Made by a program: the position numbers and the translations under genes
Assembly: GCA_028751055.1 (NCBI GenBank)
Contig: JAQZDD010000036.1
Location: 1 to 8,028, forward strand
Reading direction: 5' to 3'
DNA: 8,028 nucleotides
DNA from: Euryarchaeota archaeon Ods04
Lineage (GTDB): Archaea; Halobacteriota; Halobacteria; Halobacteriales; Halorutilaceae
Part shown: positions 1 through 6,550 of the stretch, one piece after another
How positions within the stretch are numbered: the stretch's first letter is position 1
How the letters are laid out: every line of letters starts with the position of its first letter
Notes under the pieces: model-generated
The model's input: the letters and a program-made list of their open reading frames with translations, nothing else
Told to the model about the DNA's origin: nothing
Databases searched by the model: none

Positions 1-1
1 C

Positions 2-433
2 GAAGAGACTCTGTTTACGGCTGTCGTCTTCGCAGTCGCTCTCTTAGGTGTCGCTGTCGTCGTTTTCGTCTGGCGTGCCGGCGACGCCCACATCTACGAG
101 GCTGTCTGGGCTGTCGCGGCGGTCGGCGTCGCCGCGTACGCCGTCTTCGCTGGCGAACACCTCCCCGAAACCGTCTTCTTGGTCGTCCTCAACCTCGCCT
201 TCTTCGGTCTCGTTCTCTTGACACTCGTCGCGGGCTACACGGGACGGTCGCGTTACGTCTTCAACGTCGGCGTCTTAGGATTCGTCATCTACCTCGTCTA
301 CGTCTACGTCTCGACAGTCTTCGAAGCCGTACCGAGTTCGCTCGCGCTCGTCGTAGGGGGACTTCTCCTGTTGGGCGGCGGCTACTACCTCGAAAACAAG
401 AGACGCGACGCTGTTGGGGAGATGGAAGCCTGA
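2..433 (+). CDS. DUF2157-like polytopic membrane protein, C-terminal part (5' end outside window)
   Basis: The frame is open from base 2 to a TGA at 431-433 and gives at least 143 residues, so the true start lies upstream of the window; an internal TTG at 179 is not the start because the hydrophobic frame continues above it. About four to five membrane segments are visible: LFTAVVFAVALLGVAVVVFVW, a segment around AVWAVAAVGVAAYAVF, VVLNLAFFGLVLLTLVAG, NVGVLGFVIYLVYVYVS and LALVVGGLLLLGGGYYLE, followed by a short basic tail ENKRRDAVGEMEA. The last pattern (a stretch 'R..FN.G.L.F...', a TM pair, then LLGGGYYLENKRR) resembles the C-terminus of DUF2157 integral membrane proteins, whose function is unknown. 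That family link is recalled, not searched. It converges on the minus-strand gene at 495-1028 with a 61-bp gap. Confidence 0.7.
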   Translation, partial: EETLFTAVVFAVALLGVAVVVFVWRAGDAHIYEAVWAVAAVGVAAYAVFAGEHLPETVFLVVLNLAFFGLVLLTLVAGYTGRSRYVFNVGVLGFVIYLVYVYVSTVFEAVPSSLALVVGGLLLLGGGYYLENKRRDAVGEMEA

Positions 434-488
434 CGACGGCGAACTGTTACGTGAAGACAGGAAATGTCGGACTCAGCGGTCAAAAGAG

Positions 489-499
489 ACTGACTCAGT
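489..499. repeat. 11-bp palindrome ACTGA-C-TCAGT at the stop of the 177-aa gene
   Basis: An odd-centred perfect palindrome overlaps the TGA of the minus-strand gene. On the minus strand it is followed by a short pyrimidine tract, CTCTTTTG (488-480), in the 61-bp gap between two convergent genes. Archaeal termination often uses short U-rich runs, so this tract could serve as the 3' end of the 177-aa gene's transcript. The arms are only 5 bp and the T run is four bases, so chance is a real alternative. Confidence 0.25.
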
Positions 500-1028
500 A
501 GTCGAAAGATACCGACTTCTCCATGCCGAAGTACGAGACAAAGACGTGGTCGTCTACTGTGTCGAAGTAGATACGTCCGAGGTACAGACCGTCACGTAGC
601 TTCTTTACCTCGTCACGTATCCTGTTCGCTGGCGGGAGGTTGCCGGAAACGTCGTAGTCGAGGACGTAGCAGTCGCCGCCGCCGAAACGTGCCGGCTCTA
701 TCCTGCCCTCGAAACGGTAGCCGTCCACCTCGACGAGTCCAAGGTCGAACCAGTTGCTACCCTCGGCTATGTTCTCCGACACGACATCGAACTTCTTGCC
801 GCCCCATCTGAGCCAGAACGAGTTCGCAAGCCTTACCGACGCTGGGCTGTCCATGAGGGGTAGGTCACCTGCGAGCACCACGCCGTCGTACTTGCCTTCG
901 AGTTCGGTGACGTTCGGAGTCGTTGCCCGCCTGTATATCTCGTCGAGACCTCTGACCGACTTCTCTTTGAGGTCTTCCATGTCGAGGTACTGCGGGTCGT
1001 TTGCGTCTTTGACTTCGACGAAGGACAT
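495..1028 (-). CDS. Uncharacterised 177-aa soluble protein divergent from the SDR gene
   Basis: I do not recognise this family. The protein is acidic and soluble, with no signal peptide or membrane segment. An N-terminal helical part (about 1-45) is followed by a beta-rich, aromatic part. Conserved-looking blocks are FWLRWGGKKF (71-80), SNWFDLG (91-97), GGGDCYVLDYDVSGN (116-130), RIRDEVKKL (136-144), GLYLGRIYF (147-155) and SYFGME (165-170). The series LDYD...IRDE...GLYLG recalls short lipocalin-like hypothetical proteins in bacteria, but this is only an impression. The first ATG at 1028 is chosen because a TATA-like box on the minus strand (1051-1058) is centred about 26 bp upstream, predicting a leaderless transcript; Met17 is an unlikely alternative. 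It shares a 92-bp promoter region with the SDR gene, so joint regulation and a related substrate are possible inferences. The stop is at 495-497, inside a small palindrome. Confidence 0.8.
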   Translation of the reverse strand: MSFVEVKDANDPQYLDMEDLKEKSVRGLDEIYRRATTPNVTELEGKYDGVVLAGDLPLMDSPASVRLANSFWLRWGGKKFDVVSENIAEGSNWFDLGLVEVDGYRFEGRIEPARFGGGDCYVLDYDVSGNLPPANRIRDEVKKLRDGLYLGRIYFDTVDDHVFVSYFGMEKSVSFDY

Positions 1029-1048
1029 ACCTGACTTTGGTTTTCCCT

Positions 1049-1060
1049 ACGTATTAATCT
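1049..1060 (-). promoter_or_regulatory. TATA-like box for the 177-aa gene (leaderless promoter)
   Basis: The minus strand reads ATTAATAC over 1051-1058, centred about 26 bp upstream of the ATG at 1028. In archaea the TATA box lies about 26-27 bp before the transcription start, so the transcript should start at or next to the A of the ATG. No Shine-Dalgarno is present in front of the ATG, consistent with a leaderless mRNA. Confidence 0.55.
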
Positions 1061-1079
1061 GCCGCACGGACAGGCAGTA

Positions 1080-1089
1080 GCTTAATTGT
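1080..1089 (+). promoter_or_regulatory. TATA-like box for the SDR operon
   Basis: CTTAATTG at 1081-1088 is the only AT-rich element upstream of the SDR start on the plus strand apart from 1051-1058. With archaeal spacing it predicts a transcript start near 1111, giving a leader of about 10 nt before the ATG at 1121 and no Shine-Dalgarno. The box for the divergent gene lies about 30 bp away, so a single regulator could act on both. Confidence 0.4.
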
Positions 1090-1120
1090 GTGTCGGTGTC
1101 GATATGAAAACCGAAGAAAG

Positions 1121-2137
1121 ATGTCGGGAAAACAGGCACTTGTGACGGGGGCGTGCGGATTCATCGGAAGCAGGGTATGCGAAAGGCTTGTAGAGGAGGG
1201 CTACGACGTACGCGGAACCGACCTCGAAAAAGCCGACACGTCCGTGCTGGACGACGAAGTCGAGTTCGTGCCCGCCGACCTGACGGTGCGCGAAGACCTG
1301 AACGACGCAGTGCGCGGTATCGACGTTATATTCCATACAGCGTCGCTCTTCAGCTACTCGTCTCTCGTCGAGACCGAGACGTTCGAGGAGGTCAACGTCG
1401 GCGGTACCGAAAACCTGTGCGAAGCCGCGGTCGAACATGGCGTTGACTCTATGGTGCACTGGAGCACGTGCGGTGTCTACGGCGCGCCGCGCGACGACTT
1501 AGTTCCGGCGGACGAGACGCATCCGAAGGAACCCGAGTCGGACTACGACCTCTCGAAATGGCTGCAGGAGAAGAAGGCTTGGGAGTACCACGGCGAAGGA
1601 GGATTCGAGGTTAAGGTGATACGTCCCGCTGCCGTGTACGGTCCGGGAAGCGCGTACGGCGCGGCGCAGGTCTTCCTCGCCATCGGAAACGGTCTGCTCA
1701 GGTTCTACGCGCTCCACTGCGACTACAGGTTCTCGATAGTACACGTCGAGGACGTTGTGCGCGCTGCCGTACACGTCGAAAAACACGGCGAGGCAGGAGA
1801 GGCGTACAACGTCGTCGACGACGCCGAGTACACGGCACGCAGGCTCATAAAGGAGGTCGCGGGCATGATGGGCAGACACGTCTACGGTCTCCCCGTCGGG
1901 TGCGACGCGTACAAGAGCCTCGTGGGTATGCGTCCCGTCGTCGCAACCGCCGAACGTGTCTACGACGCAGTCGGTGCCGAACCCCCGATAGAGGCGGACG
2001 CTCTCTACTACCTCAAGGGCAACTACTGGATGGACAACACGAAGCTCAAGGAGACGGGGTTCGAGCCGGAGTATCCGTCGTTCCGTGACGGAATGCCCGA
2101 AACGGTAGAGTGGTACGAGGAGGAAGGTCTGATATAA
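1121..2137 (+). CDS. NAD-dependent epimerase/dehydratase, extended SDR (3-beta-HSD-like)
   Basis: A 338-residue extended short-chain dehydrogenase, a normal length for the family. Visible features: Rossmann motif TGACGFIG (9-16; G10, G13, G16), Asp34 at the end of beta-2 favouring NAD over NADP, the adenine-contacting PADL (51-54), HTAS (72-75), the active-site strand WSTCGVYG (114-121; Thr116 in the Ser/Thr position) and the catalytic YDLSK (Tyr142, Lys146). RPAAVYGPG (169-177) and SIVHVEDV are the family's substrate-side motifs; the C-terminus ends in the usual 'GFEPEYPSFRDGMPETVEWY' pattern. The enzyme should oxidise, reduce or epimerise a hydroxyl on a nucleotide-sugar or an alicyclic/isoprenoid lipid; the substrate cannot be told from sequence. 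The ATG at 1121 is chosen over an in-frame GTG at 1088 because the Rossmann fold begins directly after it. It overlaps the next gene by one base (TAATG). Confidence 0.92.
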   Translation: MSGKQALVTGACGFIGSRVCERLVEEGYDVRGTDLEKADTSVLDDEVEFVPADLTVREDLNDAVRGIDVIFHTASLFSYSSLVETETFEEVNVGGTENLCEAAVEHGVDSMVHWSTCGVYGAPRDDLVPADETHPKEPESDYDLSKWLQEKKAWEYHGEGGFEVKVIRPAAVYGPGSAYGAAQVFLAIGNGLLRFYALHCDYRFSIVHVEDVVRAAVHVEKHGEAGEAYNVVDDAEYTARRLIKEVAGMMGRHVYGLPVGCDAYKSLVGMRPVVATAERVYDAVGAEPPIEADALYYLKGNYWMDNTKLKETGFEPEYPSFRDGMPETVEWYEEEGLI

Positions 2138-2400
2138 TGCGAGAGAGGACTGTCAGAGGTACCGTCGTCGGCATCGGCGTGCTTACCGTCGTAGGAGGCG
2201 TCCACAGACTAGTCACCATACCTGAGGTTCCCGAGCAGGACGAAGGACTCGTCGGATTCATAGTCCGTACCGCCGTCGAGGACTTCGCCGAGGTTCTCGA
2301 ATGGATGGCGACGACCGCCGTCGTCAACTCGGTTCTGCTCGTGCTCGTAGGCGTGGCACTCATAGTCCTGGGACTCAACATAGACATGGATACTGAATGA
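2137..2400 (+). CDS. Small two-TM membrane protein of unknown function
   Basis: An 87-residue protein I do not recognise. It has one hydrophobic segment near the N-terminus (VVGIGVLTVVGGV, about 10-22), an acidic middle with the block LVTIPEVPEQDEGLVGF, a short amphipathic part, and a second strongly hydrophobic segment (VVNSVLLVLVGVALIVLGL) before an acidic tail. Topology is likely a hairpin in the cytoplasmic membrane. The ATG at 2137 shares its A with the upstream SDR stop (TAATG), and a GGAGG at 2119-2123 sits 13 bases before it, a little far for a Shine-Dalgarno and also explained by Glu codons. An in-frame GTG at 2110 would lie inside the SDR gene and is less likely. Its own stop overlaps the next start (ATGA). 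The tight packing suggests translational coupling and possibly a shared membrane task with its neighbours. Confidence 0.75.
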   Translation: MRERTVRGTVVGIGVLTVVGGVHRLVTIPEVPEQDEGLVGFIVRTAVEDFAEVLEWMATTAVVNSVLLVLVGVALIVLGLNIDMDTE

Positions 2401-3473
2401 GACGTGCCAGACTCTGCGTGGTCTTTCTCGCCGCTGTCGCGGCTCTCGTCCTGTCGGGTGCCGCCGTCTCAGTCGCAGGAGCGGCGTCCAACCCGGGCGA
2501 CCACACCGCGCCGCTCGACACCGGCTACGAAAACGTCGGCGAGGTAACTGTCGACGGAACGACCTACGAGGTCTACAGGTACGAAAACGTCCTGCCGTAC
2601 GCGTCGGGCTACGAGTTCTTCGCCGACGGCGAACGTGTCGACGACTCCGAAGAAGCGGAACGTGTCGCGCTTGCGTACGGCTGGAAGGTCGCTATGACCG
2701 AGGAGATGGACGACGGCGACGTGGAGACGTTACGCGGCGTAGGAACGACCGCAAGGCGTGCGGGTACGGTTGTCTCCGCGCCGCTCTCCGCAATCGACGC
2801 CGCTCTCACCGCGGTCGACGCGGCGGACGGTATCGATGTCCCGTTCACGGACACGTCTGTCTGGGACGTGGCGACCTCTGTGTCTCCCGAGATACGCGGC
2901 GTTGAGTCCGCGCTCCGCACGACGCGCGAGGAACTCCGACGGTGGGACGACCGTGTCGGCAACATCGGCGACGACGTGACACGTGTCGCGGACGAAGCCG
3001 AGACGGTGCGCGCGAGCGGAGAGACGGAGTACGACGAACTCTCCGCTCTGTTCGAAGACGCCGCCGAAGGTCTGGAGGAAGCCGAGGAGATATCCGACGC
3101 TCTCGCAGTCGACCTTTCGAGGGTGGCTGAGCGAACCGGCGAGATTGCCGACGATTTAGACGACTTAGACATACCCCGTGTCGGCGACCGTCTCGCATCT
3201 CCGTTCCGTCGTGTCTCCACGTCTCTCGAAAACGCGACGACGACCGTAGAGGCTTTCAGCGAGTCGGCGTCTGAATCACGCGAGGTAATCGAGGCGACAC
3301 GAGAACGTGCAGAGACAGAGGAGTCGGCGACAGCGACGGGATGGGGCAGACGGCAGACTGCGGCGTTACGCGTCTACGGAACCGGCGTCGCGCTTCTCAC
3401 GCTCGTCGTGGCGGTCGGCGGCTATGCGTACAGACGAAGACTTTCAGCCGAAGAGACGCGCCCAGACGAGTAG
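2397..3473 (+). CDS. Exported, C-terminally anchored helical surface protein, function unknown
   Basis: A 358-residue protein with a clear architecture but no recognised family. Residues 1-29 form a signal peptide (basic start MRRAR, hydrophobic core, small residues before SVAGA-AS). A short probably beta-rich region (about 40-80, GEVTVDGTTYEVYRYENV) precedes a long, acidic, helix-rich stretch (about 100-315) full of Ala, Glu, Asp and Arg with coiled-coil character, for example EDAAEGLEEAEEISDAL and DDLDDLDIPRVGDRL. A single membrane segment (about 326-344, GTGVALLTLVVAVGGYAY) and a basic then acidic tail end the protein, so most of it should lie outside the cell. No cysteine lipobox is visible. 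The start overlaps the previous stop (ATGA), implying coupling with the two-TM gene and the SDR gene. The 3' end overlaps the convergent RND gene by 30 bp. A surface structural or adaptor role is a guess from shape only. Confidence 0.78.
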   Translation: MRRARLCVVFLAAVAALVLSGAAVSVAGAASNPGDHTAPLDTGYENVGEVTVDGTTYEVYRYENVLPYASGYEFFADGERVDDSEEAERVALAYGWKVAMTEEMDDGDVETLRGVGTTARRAGTVVSAPLSAIDAALTAVDAADGIDVPFTDTSVWDVATSVSPEIRGVESALRTTREELRRWDDRVGNIGDDVTRVADEAETVRASGETEYDELSALFEDAAEGLEEAEEISDALAVDLSRVAERTGEIADDLDDLDIPRVGDRLASPFRRVSTSLENATTTVEAFSESASESREVIEATRERAETEESATATGWGRRQTAALRVYGTGVALLTLVVAVGGYAYRRRLSAEETRPDE

Positions 3474-5885
3474 AGCGGGCGGTAGGACAACGACCGAAGC
3501 AAGATAAGCGTAGAAGACGCTCATCGCCGTCAGTATGCCGAACTGTCCTATGATGGGTATGATTGCGAAGACGAGCACCGCCGTACCCGTTGAGGTGGTT
3601 AGCATGCTTCCCGTGAGCGCGCCGCCTGTGCCGCGTAGAGTCGTGGTAAGTGCGCGGTAGGCGTCTCTGTCGACCCTGTACTCGTCTATGAACCTGTGTG
3701 TCGTGTGCACCGTGTAGTCGATTCCCAGTCCGATAGTGATGGCAAGAATCGTCGCTGTGACAGCGTTGAACGGTATTCCGAGAGCACGCATCGAACCCCC
3801 AAGGAGCGATACGGCGACGAGAACAGGAATCACGTTGACGACTCCGAGCGACGGACGGCGTTCGATGTAGCCGTACAGGACGATGAGGAAGATGAGCGAG
3901 AGTATGAGGGCGAGCGCGAGACTCCTTGCGGCGTCTTCGAGTATCATGTCGCTCACAGCCTGAAACAGCACTATCTGTCCCGTCGGCGTCGCCTCCATAC
4001 GGTGTCTGTCGGCGACCCTCCGTGCGTCGTCAGTCACCTGCCTGTCGTCTGCGTCAGCCTCCACGTCGTAGACCACGAGCGTGCTCCTTCTGTCGTCGGC
4101 GAGGTACTGACCCGTCATGCCTTCGACGTCCGACGAAAGAAGTCTGTTGTAGAGTTCGTCGAGGTTCGAGTCGGGCACACCGTTGCCCGTGGCGTCGTTA
4201 CGCCGGACGAACTCGGCGAACTCGTCGTCCTCCTCGGCGAGCGCGTCGACGGCTGTAAGGACGCTCTGGTACCGTGCTTCGCGTCCGTCGTCGATGAAAC
4301 TCGACGGCGGGTCCTCGCCTGCACTGCGTATGCTTTCGAGAGCCTCGGGGTTCGACATACGTCCCTCGACGTACATCAGAACCTCGTCGTCCGAACCCGA
4401 CTCGAACTTGTCGCGCAGGAGGTTGATTTCGCGCACGACGGTGTACTCTCCGGGAGCGAAAGGCTCAGGCAGGCTTTCGATGTACGCGGGCTGTTCCTCG
4501 GGCGGAAGGAAGTCTTCTTCTGAGAACGTCGTGTCGACGCCTGTGGCGTAGTACGCAGAGCCTCCTGCGATAACGAGGAAGATAACGAGCGCGACGGCAG
4601 GTGCGGGCTTGACGGCGCGTGCGGTGAGCGGCAGTATACGTCCGAGGAGCGACCTTTCCGCGCCGAGCGGCGCGCTCCCGAACTCGGGCAGGTCGTACTT
4701 CTCACGGTAACGGTCCGACATGACCTTCGCAGCGGGGAAGAAGACGCCGAAGATGAGAAGGACGAAGAAGATTGAGACTGCGGCGACGACGCCGAAAGTA
4801 CGTATCGGAGGTAGCGCGCTCGCAAGGTTCGCGCCGAAGCCTATCGCCGTCGTACCCGCGACGATTATGAAAGCGACAGCAAGCTGGTTCGAAGCCGTCG
4901 TCATCGACTCGGATATACTCTTTCCGGTGACGCGTTCCTCGCGGTACCTGTTTATCGAGTGTATGCTGAAGTCTATGCCGACGGCGAGGAGTATCGGCGG
5001 AAGCGCGACCAAGTTCTCGTTGAAGGGGAAGCCCGCGAGACCCATGAATCCGAGAGTCCAGACAACCGCCATCAGCAGCGAGACGACGCCGAGTACCAAG
5101 TCAAACGGGTCGCGGTAGGCTACGATGAGGAAGAGAATGATTAGGAGCATCGCAGCAGGGATGACGATAGAGAGCGAGTCGCCGATTATACGGTTGAACT
5201 CGTCGTCTATGATACCCGAACCGAAGACACGTACGTCGCCTCCCTGCGTGTTGACAGTGAACTCCGCCTGCCTCTGTATCTTGGTCATCTCGCCGCCACC
5301 GCCTCCGGGACCACCCGTCACGCCGACCTCGACGTTGTGTGTCACGATACCGAGCGCGGCGGACGCCGACGGGTCGCTGGGGTTGAGGTCGTCACTCACC
5401 AAGCCGGTGAAACGCGGGTTGTCAGTGAGTTCGCGCACCGCCTCGCGCACCTCCGGTTCCGTCGCCTGCTCCAGAGTTCTCAGCTGTCTTTCGGTAGTCG
5501 TCGCGGTCGGGTCTATCTCCTCGGCGACGAGAGACGCGCTTGACCTTGCTGACTCGACACGCAGGTCGGCGTTGCTCTCCATCGCCTTCTGGTTTTCGAG
5601 CATACGCACCAGCCCCTTCTTCGAGACGACGTTCTCGCCCGTCTGTATGAGCTGTGTGCTTCCTTGGTTAGGCGCGAAAGGGTCTCCGAACTCGTCGCTG
5701 ACCTGTTCGATTGCGTCGAACTCGGGCAGGTCTTCAGTAAACTGTTCCGTCCCCGTGTCGGTCGAGACAGCGGTCGTTCCGACTGCGAAGACGACGGTTG
5801 CGAGCAGAAAGACAGCGACGACGTAGCCCGATCTCTCGACTATGAGTTCCGAGACGTATGAGACTATCCTGTCGCCGCGTCGCAT
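3444..5885 (-). CDS. RND superfamily exporter, MMPL-like (COG1033 type)
   Basis: An 813-residue inner-membrane transporter with the duplicated RND plan: TM1 (about 20-40), a large outer loop (41-235), TM2-6 (about 236-392), TM7 (about 427-447), a second outer loop (448-650) and TM8-12 (about 651-811). Both halves carry the MMPL/RND signature in the fourth and tenth helices, GIDFSIHSINRY (303-314) and GIDYTVHTTHRF (721-732); Asp305 and Asp723 are the likely proton-relay residues. The outer loops are strongly acidic, as in halophiles, and the first holds a glycine run GGPGGGGG (191-198). The family exports lipids, hydrophobic compounds or drugs by proton antiport; the substrate here is unknown. 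The start has no Shine-Dalgarno, but a weak TTCAAA element is centred 26 bp upstream. It lies 45 bp after the four-TM gene and overlaps the surface-protein gene tail to tail by 30 bp. Confidence 0.93.
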   Translation of the reverse strand: MRRGDRIVSYVSELIVERSGYVVAVFLLATVVFAVGTTAVSTDTGTEQFTEDLPEFDAIEQVSDEFGDPFAPNQGSTQLIQTGENVVSKKGLVRMLENQKAMESNADLRVESARSSASLVAEEIDPTATTTERQLRTLEQATEPEVREAVRELTDNPRFTGLVSDDLNPSDPSASAALGIVTHNVEVGVTGGPGGGGGEMTKIQRQAEFTVNTQGGDVRVFGSGIIDDEFNRIIGDSLSIVIPAAMLLIILFLIVAYRDPFDLVLGVVSLLMAVVWTLGFMGLAGFPFNENLVALPPILLAVGIDFSIHSINRYREERVTGKSISESMTTASNQLAVAFIIVAGTTAIGFGANLASALPPIRTFGVVAAVSIFFVLLIFGVFFPAAKVMSDRYREKYDLPEFGSAPLGAERSLLGRILPLTARAVKPAPAVALVIFLVIAGGSAYYATGVDTTFSEEDFLPPEEQPAYIESLPEPFAPGEYTVVREINLLRDKFESGSDDEVLMYVEGRMSNPEALESIRSAGEDPPSSFIDDGREARYQSVLTAVDALAEEDDEFAEFVRRNDATGNGVPDSNLDELYNRLLSSDVEGMTGQYLADDRRSTLVVYDVEADADDRQVTDDARRVADRHRMEATPTGQIVLFQAVSDMILEDAARSLALALILSLIFLIVLYGYIERRPSLGVVNVIPVLVAVSLLGGSMRALGIPFNAVTATILAITIGLGIDYTVHTTHRFIDEYRVDRDAYRALTTTLRGTGGALTGSMLTTSTGTAVLVFAIIPIIGQFGILTAMSVFYAYLASVVVLPPALLVWARLFG

Positions 5886-5908
5886 ACACGGAAGGGGCGG
5901 TGCGCGCG

Positions 5909-5914
5909 TTTGAA
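5909..5914 (-). promoter_or_regulatory. Possible weak TATA element for the RND gene
   Basis: On the minus strand TTCAAA is centred 26 bp upstream of the RND ATG (5885) in the 45-bp gap after the four-TM gene, matching the spacing expected for a leaderless transcript. It is a poor match to an archaeal TATA box, so the RND gene may rely on read-through from the upstream gene instead or as well. Confidence 0.22.
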
Positions 5915-5930
5915 GCTGACGGATGTATCA

Positions 5931-6404
5931 CTACCGTAACGAGAGCGGAACGACGACGGCGAGAGACGCGGCGTAGAAGACGACGGAGACGAGCCACGAC
6001 CTCCGAACCAGTCCGGGTACGTCGTCGCCTTCTTCACGGAGTTCGCCGCCGAAACGCGGGAGTACGAAGTAGGCGAAGAAGAAGTAGATGAAGACGCCGA
6101 CGACACCGACCGAAACGAGGTGTTCGGCTGTCGGCGGCATACCTCCTCCGTCGACCGTGCCGCCCCGTGCGACGACGACAGCCGAGACGACTGCGGCGTA
6201 CAGAACGCCGCCTGCCATACCTGCGACGTGGTGCACGACTGCGGCGTCTCTCTCCGACACTTCTGTCGGCTTCTTCCGGCGCAGAGCGGCGGCGGCGACG
6301 TAAGCCGGTGCGGAGCCGTAGTCAAGGACGCGCATCGGGAGGTTCATGACGACTGCACCGATTAGTCCTGCGGCGACTGAGACTCCGACGAGTTCGGCTG
6401 GCAT
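5931..6404 (-). CDS. Four-TM membrane protein of unknown function, upstream of the RND gene
   Basis: A 157-residue integral membrane protein with four predicted helices: about 5-26 (LVGVSVAAGLIGAVVMNLPM), 54-79 (containing the pair His58-His59 and Gly-rich GMAGGVLYAAVVSAVVVA), 95-116 (VSVGVVGVFIYFFFAYFVLP) and 136-155 (WLVSVVFYAASLAVVVPL). A basic cytoplasmic-looking loop LRRKKPTEVSERD joins the first two. The pattern 'G..GAVVMNLPM...G.AP' then 'VHHVAGMAGGVLYA' looks like a conserved family of small haloarchaeal membrane proteins, but I cannot name it. The gene ends 45 bp before the RND start on the same strand, so co-transcription and a role next to the transporter are plausible. No Shine-Dalgarno precedes the ATG at 6404 and no good TATA box sits 26 bp upstream; the better promoter candidates lie further away at 6471-6547. 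Confidence 0.75.
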   Translation of the reverse strand: MPAELVGVSVAAGLIGAVVMNLPMRVLDYGSAPAYVAAAALRRKKPTEVSERDAAVVHHVAGMAGGVLYAAVVSAVVVARGGTVDGGGMPPTAEHLVSVGVVGVFIYFFFAYFVLPRFGGELREEGDDVPGLVRRSWLVSVVFYAASLAVVVPLSLR

Positions 6405-6475
6405 CGTCTGTTGGGTGGCGGCGCGGCGGTATCCGCGTTACGGTCGTCCGTCACCGTCGACTTCCTCACTGGTAT

Positions 6476-6487
6476 ACTACATGTAGT
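6476..6487. promoter_or_regulatory. Perfect 12-bp palindrome ACTACATGTAGT, operator candidate
   Basis: ACTACA-TGTAGT is a perfect palindrome inside the AT-rich island upstream of the four-TM/RND genes. Its half site CTACAT recurs in the same orientation at 6507-6512, exactly 30 bp (about three helical turns) away. TACA/TGTA half sites are known for winged-helix repressors of the BlaI/MecI/CopY group, but with different central spacing, so that link is only a resemblance. It could be the binding site of a dimeric regulator; no regulator gene lies in the window. Confidence 0.4.
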
Positions 6488-6494
6488 GCGATTT

Positions 6495-6517
6495 CCGATA
6501 TACACCCTACATATCGG
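6495..6517. promoter_or_regulatory. Inverted repeat CCGATAT-N9-ATATCGG, operator candidate
   Basis: Two perfect 7-bp arms (6495-6501 and 6511-6517) flank a 9-bp spacer that holds the second CTACAT. On the minus strand a TTTAAG element (6542-6547) would place a transcript start near 6518, directly at this repeat, which is a typical position for a repressor site. If so, the four-TM/RND transcript would have a leader of about 114 nt, unusual for haloarchaea; the TATATC inside the repeat itself (start near 6474) is a competing TATA box. Confidence 0.4.
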
Positions 6518-6541
6518 GCATAGGCTTATGTTCGTGGAACG

Positions 6542-6547
6542 CTTAAA
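6542..6547 (-). promoter_or_regulatory. TATA-like element TTTAAG for the four-TM/RND unit
   Basis: This is the most canonical AT element on the minus strand in the stretch upstream of 6404, with a predicted start near 6518. Other candidates on the same strand are GTATATCG around 6497-6504 and GTATACC around 6471-6477. The sequence alone does not decide among them. Confidence 0.3.
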
Positions 6548-6550
6548 CGG

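Noticed and set aside
414..599. 61-codon plus-strand frame overlapping the ends of two convergent genes
   Set aside because: Overlaps a real gene on each side, has no conserved pattern and no promoter or ribosome site.
2609..3220. 203-codon open frame on the minus strand opposite the surface protein
   Set aside because: Ser/Arg/Thr-rich low-complexity product that mirrors the Glu/Asp/Ala codons of the real gene.
3696..4523. 275-codon open frame on the plus strand opposite the RND gene
   Set aside because: It lies entirely antisense to a strongly conserved transporter, has no family features, and is the kind of long shadow frame that high-GC coding DNA produces.
5125..5826. 233-codon open frame on the plus strand opposite the RND outer loop
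   Set aside because: Serine-rich product without recognisable domain, fully antisense to the RND coding sequence; a shadow.
6476..6487. Palindrome as a firm CopY/BlaI-type operator tied to the copper pump
   Set aside because: The central spacing differs from the known operators, and the site lies downstream of, not upstream of, the copper ATPase gene; kept only as a generic operator candidate.
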